A DNA stretch of 15,586 bases, taken from positions 1-15,586 of the forward strand of contig JACQHN010000090.1 of NCBI GenBank assembly GCA_016199015.1. The letters are read 5' to 3'. The first letter of the stretch is position 1. Each line of letters starts with the position of its first letter. Position numbers and translations under genes: made by a program. Shown one piece after another: positions 1-6,612 of this stretch. The notes below the pieces were generated by a model. It was not told the origin of the DNA and did no database searches. It was given only the letters and a program-made list of their open reading frames with translations. The stretch comes from Nitrospira defluvii. Its GTDB lineage: Bacteria > Nitrospirota > Nitrospiria > Nitrospirales > Nitrospiraceae.

Positions 1-1633
1 CGAACGCGGCCAGAATGACCTCACCACAGGCTTCCTGCTGTCTTGGGTCTCCGCGCGCCAGCCGCTCGCACGCGAATAGAATGGACTCTTCCCATACCGG
101 CTGATTGAGCACGTCCGCTTTCAGCTTGTCGCGGGACGCGGCATCGCCGACGCTCGCAAGCATCAGGCGCTCGACAAAGTGCGACGCGTACCATTCCTGA
201 AATTGTTGGTGCTGAAATGAATAGCCTGCAGGATCGCCGATCCGCATAAGCACGTGGTGGCTGACAAGCGCCTCTAGCACGGTGTTGGGCTGAGGCTTTT
301 CCGTGATCTGCCCTTCCACCACGAGCGCGTCGTCCGTCTCCGAGACGGATTTGCGGGCGACGGTCTCCGGGATCGTCGTATTTGCGGCACGCGTGGCAGT
401 CGCGGCCAGGTCTTCGAGGAATCGTTGATGGAGCCTGTCCGTCACCGCGGCAAGCGACTCGGCACGCTGAATGTCCTCTTCATGCACAGCGATGAAGCGG
501 CGCAATACGTCTTCTTTCGTGGTCGGAAACGGCACGCCCTCGGGAAGAGTCAGCAATGCCGTCAGGTAGAGCGGGATCGTGACAAGCTCGCGCACCCCAG
601 CCGTACGCCAAGCCTGATCGACCATGCGCCCGCCTGCGTCGCCGCGCAGGGTCTTGGCAATATCAAGCTGTTGCGTTTCGCTGAGCGGCAGGAGGTTGAT
701 GTGCGTACCATTGACCGGAACATCCAGCACTTGCTTGCGCGTCGAGATTAGTAGGCTGAGTTCCGGCAACTCCGCCTGGAGGTGCGCGACCTGAACAGCT
801 AACCGCTTGCGCGTTGCCGCATCGAGCTCGTTCCAGCCGTCGAGCAGCAGAATCACGCCGGGCGTGGTTGCCACGGTGCGAAAGTCGTCTTCCGAGATTC
901 CGCGAAACGCCGGTCGCTTCAAAATGGATTCGAGGAGCGTCGAGCCGTCCGTGGACCAATCTCCGAGCGGGACAAGGATTGGCGATGCGTTGCCGCTGGC
1001 CAAGGCCATTTCTGCGATTTGGAACAGCGTCGTGGTCTTGCCCATGCCGGGCGGGGCGACAAGGATCAGATCATCGAGCGTGGTGAGCGCGGCCGCCAGT
1101 GCCGATGTGCTTACGGGTTCGCTCAAGCCGTCCACCTCGAGCGTGAGTGCAATGGCAGTGGACGGCCACTTGTCTGAACGCCTGAAAATAGCAAGGTCGG
1201 CGGCGGTGGCGGCACGAACGCGGGTACTTAACTCGCCTTCGGTCGGCGTGCGCCACGCTGGCGTGAGCGGACCATCGCCATAGAGGGTGCCTCGCCATGA
1301 ATCCTTCTGCGCCTGCGCCTTCCATTCGCGCAACAGTTCAACGGTGTACTTCGAGTCCTTTGCGTCCACGGCGGTGCCGTGGAGCCGACACATCCAGATG
1401 CCATTTTCAGCTGATTGGCGCTGCGCTGGCGTCTGGTTCGGGTCGTAGCGAGGGCCGCCAGGGGCAGCGGCACAAATGTGCGCCGCTGTGCCGAGATTGA
1501 TTTCGTCGGTGCCGTCTGAATTAGCACCGATCGTTAACCTTCGGCACGACGGATCAGAACAATGCCAGCCAGCGCGCTTCGCGATCTGGAGCTTAGTTTT
1601 CTCTTTGAATTCGTCCCGGTTATTCTTTGCCAT
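1..1633 (-). CDS. HNH-like zinc module fused to NACHT NTPase (STAND/NLR-like, putative anti-phage protein), C-terminus off the left edge
   Basis: I translated the minus strand from an ATG at 1631-1633 and found it open, without a stop, to position 1 (at least 544 residues). Residues about 15-109 form an HNH-like module: C25 and C30, H52 in AAHI, N77 in NGIWMC, C82, H85, and the family-typical ending VELLREWK. Similar modules sit at the N-terminus of many bacterial defence NTPases. A NACHT ATPase follows. Its Walker A is APPGMGKTTT (K199, T200), its Walker B is ILLLDGWNELD (D265, E269), a sensor-like ISTRK lies near residue 296, and a conserved-proline segment LVTIPLYLTALL follows. NACHT proteins are STAND ATPases that oligomerise when they sense a ligand; the distal C-terminus, usually the sensor, is outside the window. 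No Shine-Dalgarno precedes the ATG, but the zinc module aligns best from this start. Phage defence is inferred from architecture. Whether the HNH part still cuts nucleic acid cannot be told. Confidence 0.85.
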   Translation of the reverse strand, partial: MAKNNRDEFKEKTKLQIAKRAGWHCSDPSCRRLTIGANSDGTDEINLGTAAHICAAAPGGPRYDPNQTPAQRQSAENGIWMCRLHGTAVDAKDSKYTVELLREWKAQAQKDSWRGTLYGDGPLTPAWRTPTEGELSTRVRAATAADLAIFRRSDKWPSTAIALTLEVDGLSEPVSTSALAAALTTLDDLILVAPPGMGKTTTLFQIAEMALASGNASPILVPLGDWSTDGSTLLESILKRPAFRGISEDDFRTVATTPGVILLLDGWNELDAATRKRLAVQVAHLQAELPELSLLISTRKQVLDVPVNGTHINLLPLSETQQLDIAKTLRGDAGGRMVDQAWRTAGVRELVTIPLYLTALLTLPEGVPFPTTKEDVLRRFIAVHEEDIQRAESLAAVTDRLHQRFLEDLAATATRAANTTIPETVARKSVSETDDALVVEGQITEKPQPNTVLEALVSHHVLMRIGDPAGYSFQHQQFQEWYASHFVERLMLASVGDAASRDKLKADVLNQPVWEESILFACERLARGDPRQQEACGEVILAAF

Positions 1634-1702
1634 TTGGCGCAGGTACGTGGACTGGCCGCACACCAACGGAGCAAAGGAAACTACCTTATCGTATGTACAG
1701 GG

Positions 1703-1870
1703 TCAATCAGCACCCGTAGGTTCAAGGTCAGGGTACACCATTTCAACAAGCCCAGTGTCCGCTTCGGGTTTTTCCAGCCACTCTCGCTGCGAGCTTTCAT
1801 ATATATTATCTTTGGCCCGGCTCTTGGACGTGTCTGTCTCCCTGAGAAATCGACCAGCCGTTTGGGCATG
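1703..1870 (-). pseudogene. Coding-looking C-terminal fragment upstream of the NACHT gene
   Basis: On the minus strand a 55-codon open stretch runs from just after a TAG at 1871-1873 to a TGA at 1703-1705. It contains protein-like runs such as RFLRETDTSKSRAK and REWLEKPEADTGLVEMVYPD, rich in E, D and K with no low complexity. The only ATG in the frame lies 13 codons before the stop, so it cannot be a complete normal gene. It reads like the tail of a protein whose front is lost, or a decayed N-terminal extension of the NTPase, because the stop is in frame with that gene and the frame stays open from 1702 to its ATG at 1633. I do not recognise the family. It may also be a chance open stretch. 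Confidence 0.4.
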
Positions 1871-2096
1871 CTAGTGGAGATCCTGACACGCAGACTCTGG
1901 CGTTTTCGCAGTGGGCGAACACTTAGCCCTCGCAGTGCGTGTTACTGCGAATTGAAGCGTACGACGGGGATACGGATCAGGGAACCATACTGTGCTGCAA
2001 ACCGGAAGACGGAGCGTCCGGATGAATTTCCATGCTGCTCGGTCGAGTCACATCGGTGGGAAATGCCGGTGACAGACTCATCTTGGAATCTCTGTC
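1871..2096. other. Non-coding stretch with short direct and inverted repeats
   Basis: I see no convincing gene here; the plus-strand open frames crossing it look like chance. It has no tRNA-like TpsiC arm and no rRNA signature. TCGCAGTG occurs at 1906-1913 and again at 1930-1937, and its inverse ACTGCGA at 1944-1950. The second and third copies could form a hairpin with a 6-bp stem (CGCAGT/ACTGCG) and a 7-nt loop. The stretch separates the defence-type gene from the following minus-strand genes and may be an island junction. Confidence 0.4.
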
Positions 2097-2441
2097 TTAA
2101 GTTCCCCGAACCGACCTCATCGGTCGCAGATGCGATTCTTCGTCGGTCCCCAAGGCCTCATGGCAAATCCGGGAGTCCGTCGATGATTTGACCTGTTCCA
2201 GAATGCCTTGCGAGACCAGCAGTTGCTTCAGTTGGTCCGGAGTTGGGAGGCTGTCCAGCACAACGGCGGCGCAGACCGCGAGGGTTCGTTCCACCTGGTT
2301 GTTCAGAATAATCTTAAACTTCGTGTCGGCTAACGGATCTCTTCTGGGGATCACCGCTTCCACGATATAGGGGGCAGGATATCCGGCTGCTAGAAATTCC
2401 CGGATGACTTGAATCTTCCTTTGAGCATAATCGTCTGTCAT
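2097..2441 (-). CDS. Conserved-looking hypothetical protein, 114 aa
   Basis: The gene starts at an ATG (2439-2441) with a GAAGGA Shine-Dalgarno about 10 nt upstream on the minus strand. The protein has an alpha/beta composition with no signal peptide, membrane segment or cysteine pair. A segment KFKIILNNQVERTLAVC in the first two thirds resembles a small soluble fold. The last 25 residues are rich in R, S and H and less protein-like, so the end may be altered. I do not recognise a family. It lies 190 bp downstream of the zinc-ribbon gene in the same orientation, but its own RBS and the gap suggest its own promoter. It sits next to the accessory region. Confidence 0.6.
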   Translation of the reverse strand: MTDDYAQRKIQVIREFLAAGYPAPYIVEAVIPRRDPLADTKFKIILNNQVERTLAVCAAVVLDSLPTPDQLKQLLVSQGILEQVKSSTDSRICHEALGTDEESHLRPMRSVRGT

Positions 2442-2631
2442 CGTTGATCGTCCTTCTTTCTACTCGCCAATCTTTCTTTCGTCGGCTGCGCTGTGATTCG
2501 TCTTATGCGGGGATCCTACGCCAATCGGTGGGAAGGCGGCAAGACGCTCATAGGCAATGATTTGTGGCTGCACCAGGAAAGAAATCTATCGAGGAGTGTG
2601 GATGGGTTGGCGCGAGACCGGGACGGTCTCT

Positions 2632-2811
2632 CTAGCAGCCTTGGGGTAGTCGTCGTTTATCTCCTATCGCAGCGAGCCAGCTCGCCTCAGCGCGCTCCTT
2701 GCAATGGCTGCAGATCTCCCGCATTGACGCCAACGGACCCTCTTCATATCCTTTGAGCGAGCACAGCACTCTGCACTTGGGGCAGATCCAGGATCCATCT
2801 GTCAGTCGCAT
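2632..2811 (-). CDS. Small zinc-ribbon protein, 59 aa
   Basis: A short minus-strand gene from ATG (2809-2811) to TAG (2632-2634), preceded by AAGGAGG 6 nt upstream, the strongest Shine-Dalgarno in this region. The protein has two CxxC knuckles, CPKC at residues 10-13 and CSHC at 34-37, 20 residues apart, with an extra C17. This is the layout of a zinc ribbon of about 30 residues, followed by a short helix and a basic tail. Its start lies 22 bp after the stop of the glycosyltransferase gene, so the two are probably co-transcribed. Single zinc ribbons of this size bind nucleic acid or partner proteins; the actual role is unknown. Confidence 0.75.
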   Translation of the reverse strand: MRLTDGSWICPKCRVLCSLKGYEEGPLASMREICSHCKERAEASWLAAIGDKRRLPQGC

Positions 2812-2833
2812 TGAGGCCTCCTTGTGTATTCTG

Positions 2834-4072
2834 TCACCCGTTCACTCGGTCTCCCACGGGATCCCACTCGTGGTCGCGTTCGACGGCGTCGATCAACCGC
2901 TCGAAAATATCGGGAATCGCGCCGGTGACTCGGCTCCAATTCGAAATCATCGGTACCCCGAGCGGGTCTTCCAAAAACGTCTCGGTCGCGATCTTCATGC
3001 CCTTCAGAAATACCTCGACGGCCATCCGTTCTTCGTGACGGTCGAACTGTAAGCTATTGATGGCGGCATCGTTTTGATAACGGGTGATGGCTTCCTGTGC
3101 CGCCTGTAGGTAGGTCGCCCGCAAGGCCTTCAGGACTGCTTCCGATAACACCACCCCTTCGCTGGCGAGATTTCGGAAGAGTGACTTGGTGATATCCACA
3201 CACATTTTCTGCAGACCCTGATCGGCATTATCTGCCGATAGGACCTGATGCTTGTGCTCGTAGGCATCAGCGATATCGGCTTGGCAAATTCTCCTCAGTG
3301 CGCAGTTGCGGTAGATCTCGGCGAGGACTCCCACTTCCAAACCCCAGTCGCCGGGAATCCGGTTGATCCAGGCTAAATCCCGCACCATGGCGAACTCACC
3401 CGCCAGGGGATAGCGGAAACTATCCAGGAATGTCAGCAGCGGATGGGACCCCACCACCTGCTGGAGACTCCGGATCAGTGGCGTGAGATATAGCCGCGTC
3501 ACTCGGCCGTGGAGACGATTCGTGACCCGGCTGTAGTACCCCTTGCAAAACTCATAGCCCAGATTGGTGTTGACGATCGGATAGCAGAGCCTGGCGAGAT
3601 ATTCCCGGTTGTAGCTGAGAATGTCACAGTCGTGGAGCGCAATGACGTTGCTCTGGCCGCGCGCCAGGACGTACCCGAAGGCCATCCAGCAGCCGCGGCC
3701 CTTGCCCTGCAGTCCCGTATCGATTTCAGCGTGGGCCAGCAGCTTGAGGATGTCCTGGATCCCGGTTCCATCGTTATACACGATCCGGACTCGCTGGGGT
3801 AGCACCGAAAAAAATTGCTTAGCCAGACGAAACTCCAGCGCCGAGGCCCGATCCAGTGAGATCACGATCTCGTTGACGTAGCGGATGTCCTTCAAAACCT
3901 GCACAATGTGCTTGAGCGCAGGGTTTTCCAGTTCCGAATAGAGCGACGGGAGCACCAGGGCGATCGGATTCGTCGCCGCATGCCGTTCCAACTCTTTTTC
4001 CAGTTGATCGAGATTGGAAGCGCCCAGACGGTGTAGCACCGTCACGAGTCCGTTCTGATGAAAATCCGACAT
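2834..4072 (-). CDS. GT-A glycosyltransferase, glucosyl-3-phosphoglycerate synthase-like (GT81 type)
   Basis: This is a 412-residue soluble glycosyltransferase without signal peptide or membrane helices. Residues about 35-80 form the first nucleotide-sugar binding unit. QGKGRGCWMA (122-131) and the DxD-type metal motif HDCD (D148, D150) follow. Then come FCKGYYSR and GRVTRL (175-194), PLAGEFAM (222-229), GDWGLEVGVL (241-250) and YEHKHQ (271-276). The order of these motifs matches GpgS-type enzymes, which transfer a sugar from a nucleotide donor to 3-phosphoglycerate in the synthesis of glucosylglycerate-type compatible solutes. Donor and acceptor are inferred from the family; a related mannosyl or glucosyl transferase is possible. 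The expected partner phosphatase is not adjacent. GGAGGG lies 3 nt before the ATG. Confidence 0.75.
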   Translation of the reverse strand: MSDFHQNGLVTVLHRLGASNLDQLEKELERHAATNPIALVLPSLYSELENPALKHIVQVLKDIRYVNEIVISLDRASALEFRLAKQFFSVLPQRVRIVYNDGTGIQDILKLLAHAEIDTGLQGKGRGCWMAFGYVLARGQSNVIALHDCDILSYNREYLARLCYPIVNTNLGYEFCKGYYSRVTNRLHGRVTRLYLTPLIRSLQQVVGSHPLLTFLDSFRYPLAGEFAMVRDLAWINRIPGDWGLEVGVLAEIYRNCALRRICQADIADAYEHKHQVLSADNADQGLQKMCVDITKSLFRNLASEGVVLSEAVLKALRATYLQAAQEAITRYQNDAAINSLQFDRHEERMAVEVFLKGMKIATETFLEDPLGVPMISNWSRVTGAIPDIFERLIDAVERDHEWDPVGDRVNG

Positions 4073-4204
4073 AGTCCCTCCAGTACAGGGTTCGAGCGGA
4101 TGGTGAGTGGCGAACGAAGACCGGTGGCGGTACCTGGAGATCTCAAAGCAAAACGCGGAGGGTGCTCTGCACCGAGCGCTGAATCTGCTGAGGGGGGACC
4201 GCTT
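4073..4204. other. Intergenic gap between the membrane coiled-coil gene and the glycosyltransferase gene
   Basis: A 132-bp gap that carries the RBS of the glycosyltransferase gene at its low-coordinate end. A short hairpin (GGTGC, 3-nt loop, GCACC) near 4160-4172, followed on the minus strand by a T-containing run, could weakly end transcription of the upstream gene. No small open frame with an RBS was found. Confidence 0.35.
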
Positions 4205-5500
4205 CTACTGAGCCGGAGGCATAGCCTTGCTGGTCACGACCGACTTGACGATCTTGGCTCGTTTGACGGATTCCAGGAAGCGGTCCGGAGGTTCCGGTTT
4301 TGGCAAGTTGACTTCGACGGAGTACCAGCCTGACTTCATCGGTCCCTTTTTAATGCCGTTCAGTTCCTGAACCAAATCCTCGATACTCTTCTCAGTGGTG
4401 CCATCCTGGAATGCGACCCAAAACATGAAGGCTTGACGGTCTGCTTCGCGGAGCCCATCTGCAACCGTGGTCGGCATGGCTGCGTCTTTCGCGGTGTCAT
4501 TCTTGGCCAGCACCGTGGCCTTGGGCGAGGCATTGGCTTTTGCCACTTCCAGAGAGGTGAGTGCCAAACGGGCATGCAACTCTCGATTGCGGCTTTCTAG
4601 AAGGGCGACTTGTTTGATCAAGGTTTCGTTGACCGATTTGATCGATTGAAGATCCTGGCGCACCAATTCTCGATCCGCTTCGACCGTGCTGACCGCGACG
4701 CGCATGCCGTTCTGAACTTCCTGCGCGACGTCGGTCTTCACCGTGTGGAGATCTTCCTGCACGGCGGCGACTTGTGTGTTCAATTTCTGCTGGGCAAGGG
4801 TGACCGTATCAACGAGATTATTCAACTGCGCGATCCGTTCCTGCTCGGATCGAGAAACCGCCACTGCCGCCGCCTGTGCCTCAACCAACTGTGCCAGCTG
4901 TTGGTGCACGCGATCAACCTGCTCTTGTGTCGATTGCCGGGCTGCCAGTTCTTCTTCGAGCTGATGCGCCCGGTCGTCCGATCCCATCCAACTCGGCACC
5001 CGTTCAGCCAGCAACGCGACGACGCCCACGGCCAGCACGATCTGTGCGAACGCGGTCGTCATGGTCCAGATGGGAGTCGCGCTCGCCGCTGGTTTGGATG
5101 ATCCCGATGACACTCCGATCGCGGCGGCCACGTGAGACCACCAGCGAGGAGCCGTCTCGTACCGCACCTGGAGCGATCCGCCGTCGAAATGGTTGTGGAC
5201 CTGAATAGTCGCGGTTCCCTTGCCAATGGGGATACGCACATCTTTGTGGCCGGCTTCGGGTGCGACACAGCCTCCGATCAATACGCCGGACTCGCCTCGA
5301 ATTTCGAGATGTTGGATGCTCCGCTCGCGGGCGGTGAAGGCAAAGGAGGGATCGGTGTGCGCGCAATCCAAAGTCCCAACGCGTTCGTGGTTGACGAGCA
5401 CCTGGAGAAGTCCCGGGCGTTCTGCAGCCGCGCGCCGCGGCTGGTCATCCAGGGCGTCAAGCAGATGTTCGCGATAGTCGTTGAGCTCTGGTGCTTCCAT
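4205..5500 (-). CDS. Single-pass membrane protein with long coiled coil, partner of the upstream regulator
   Basis: I prefer the ATG at 5498-5500, because GAGGAGG lies just upstream of it. The upstream ATG at 5527 has no such site. The 431-residue protein has an N-terminal beta-rich domain of about 130 residues, including VRIPIGKGTATIQV. One membrane segment follows at about 143-165 (AFAQIVLAVGVVALLAE), then a coiled coil rich in E, Q, A and K at about 175-320, and a small C-terminal domain ending near KIVKSVVTSKAMP. The gene overlaps the end of the upstream regulator gene by 44 bp, so translation is likely coupled. A soluble DNA-binding-type protein followed by an overlapping one-pass membrane protein resembles sigma/anti-sigma pairs, but no classical anti-sigma zinc motif is visible. 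I do not recognise the family. Confidence 0.75.
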   Translation of the reverse strand: MEAPELNDYREHLLDALDDQPRRAAAERPGLLQVLVNHERVGTLDCAHTDPSFAFTARERSIQHLEIRGESGVLIGGCVAPEAGHKDVRIPIGKGTATIQVHNHFDGGSLQVRYETAPRWWSHVAAAIGVSSGSSKPAASATPIWTMTTAFAQIVLAVGVVALLAERVPSWMGSDDRAHQLEEELAARQSTQEQVDRVHQQLAQLVEAQAAAVAVSRSEQERIAQLNNLVDTVTLAQQKLNTQVAAVQEDLHTVKTDVAQEVQNGMRVAVSTVEADRELVRQDLQSIKSVNETLIKQVALLESRNRELHARLALTSLEVAKANASPKATVLAKNDTAKDAAMPTTVADGLREADRQAFMFWVAFQDGTTEKSIEDLVQELNGIKKGPMKSGWYSVEVNLPKPEPPDRFLESVKRAKIVKSVVTSKAMPPAQ

Positions 5501-6419
5501 GTTGCCGTCCTCCTCGATCCCCTCCAAAGAGAGCTAAGACGCCTCCCTTTTTCAGCGGATGGATATGGAGATTGACTTGCGGCTTCAACCCGCTGCTGAC
5601 CTCGCTTTGCCGGCGATCTGCGACTTCCATGAAACAGTCGCGGCAAAAGGCCAAATGCCAGACGCGGTAGTCGTGGCCGTAGTCATCGTGAAATAATTGA
5701 CTCCACTTTTGTTCAGAGAGGCAGGGATAGTGTTCCGGTTCACTCTTTCGATAATGCGACTGCAAGACCGGCATCAAGCGGTCGACTTCGTGATTCAGGT
5801 GGTCGGGCCTGGTCCGTAACTCCTGCTCCAGCACCTCTATTTCCGATCCACTTAGCCCGGTTTCATTCATCGTGCGTTGCCACCCCGTTTGGCGCCAACG
5901 CTCGAAGTTTTTATAGACCCGCTGGCTTTCGGCCTGGCCGAAGCCCAGTAACTTCACCACATGGGCCTGACTGAATCCGTAGAAGTGATAAAACAGCGCG
6001 ATCAAGGCGTCGCGGCTGACGACGGCACGCGAGGCCAAGCCGTCGAGAAACCGTCCCACCGGCGTCAGCAACTCCTTGTGATAACAGAGCGGGTCGGGCT
6101 GGCTGAACGATTTGGCAATCAAACTATCCAAGAGAAAGAACGGTCGGCAGGGAACTTCGGTACGACCGAAGACCACAAAGCGTTCGACCAACTCGTATCC
6201 CCATCGGAGCGCCAGCTTCTCATGCGTGATATCGTCGCCCCATTGATTCGTTTCACGCAGGAACCGTTTGGTTTGACCCGTCGCCCGGTCCAACAATTCC
6301 GGCAAAGACTTCGTGACCAGCTCGTCGAACTCTCGTTCGGTGGTCACGACATTGTTGAGTCGTGCAGAGAAAATCTGACCGTCTCGCATAGTCTTTCCAT
6401 CCGGTAATTTCGACGACAT
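5457..6419 (-). CDS. Sigma-70 region 4-like helix-turn-helix regulator with C-terminal zinc-knuckle-like segment
   Basis: A 320-residue soluble protein starting at the ATG 6417-6419, with GAGGA about 10 nt upstream. Residues about 135-178 (RDALIALFYHFYGFSQAHVV, continuing to NFERWRQTGW) read like sigma-70 region 4: an initial helix, a turn at GFSQ and a second helix. In extracytoplasmic-function sigma factors this part recognises the -35 element. A recognisable region 2 is not evident in the long N-terminal part, so this may be a sigma-like activator rather than a true sigma factor. H255, C259 and C262 (HLAFCRDC) could bind a metal. The last 15 codons overlap the start of the membrane coiled-coil gene, which supports a functional pair. 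The specific role is unknown. Confidence 0.65.
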   Translation of the reverse strand: MSSKLPDGKTMRDGQIFSARLNNVVTTEREFDELVTKSLPELLDRATGQTKRFLRETNQWGDDITHEKLALRWGYELVERFVVFGRTEVPCRPFFLLDSLIAKSFSQPDPLCYHKELLTPVGRFLDGLASRAVVSRDALIALFYHFYGFSQAHVVKLLGFGQAESQRVYKNFERWRQTGWQRTMNETGLSGSEIEVLEQELRTRPDHLNHEVDRLMPVLQSHYRKSEPEHYPCLSEQKWSQLFHDDYGHDYRVWHLAFCRDCFMEVADRRQSEVSSGLKPQVNLHIHPLKKGGVLALFGGDRGGRQHGSTRAQRLSRTSA

Positions 6420-6612
6420 AATGGCCAGGTCCTCATGAAATTACAATTCGACAAGTGCACCCATAAGAAGACCACATTTGTCTACGGATGGTCAATGGGG
6501 TGAGGGACTCGGAACGCAGCGCTGTATCATGTTGAAACAGGCGTTCCTGCCTGTCTTGGAGAAGTGGCGAACTCGGAGGAGCGAAGGGCTGAACTGTGGA
6601 GAACGGAGCGCG
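6420..6612. other. Intergenic region with the promoter/leader of the regulator gene
   Basis: A 193-bp gap between the decarboxylase stop and the regulator start, both on the minus strand. It holds the regulator's RBS near 6430 and a terminator-like hairpin at 6535-6556. No other gene is supported; the plus-strand frame crossing it has no counterpart in codon pattern. Confidence 0.4.
6535..6556 (-). terminator. Possible terminator of the decarboxylase gene
   Basis: The inverted repeat ACAGGC (6537-6542) / GCCTGT (6549-6554) encloses a 6-nt loop and extends by wobble pairing to 8 bp on the minus strand, where it is followed by TTTC. It lies about 60 bp after the decarboxylase stop. The T-run is short, so efficiency is doubtful. 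Confidence 0.4.

Noticed and set aside
425..1527. Several plus- and minus-strand frames of 80-160 codons
   Set aside because: They are shadows of the open minus-strand HNH-NACHT gene, which carries clear domain motifs throughout this range.
1871..2096. Possible tRNA as island attachment site (GGTCGAGTC near 2041)
   Set aside because: No matching acceptor, D or anticodon arms could be assembled around it on either strand.
1476..2191. Plus-strand frames of 132 and 209 codons
   Set aside because: They cross the NACHT start, the fragment and the end of the 114-residue gene with no RBS and no protein-like pattern.
2493..3052. Plus-strand frames of 87 and 117 codons
   Set aside because: They overlap the zinc-ribbon gene and the glycosyltransferase end on the opposite strand and have no recognisable motif.
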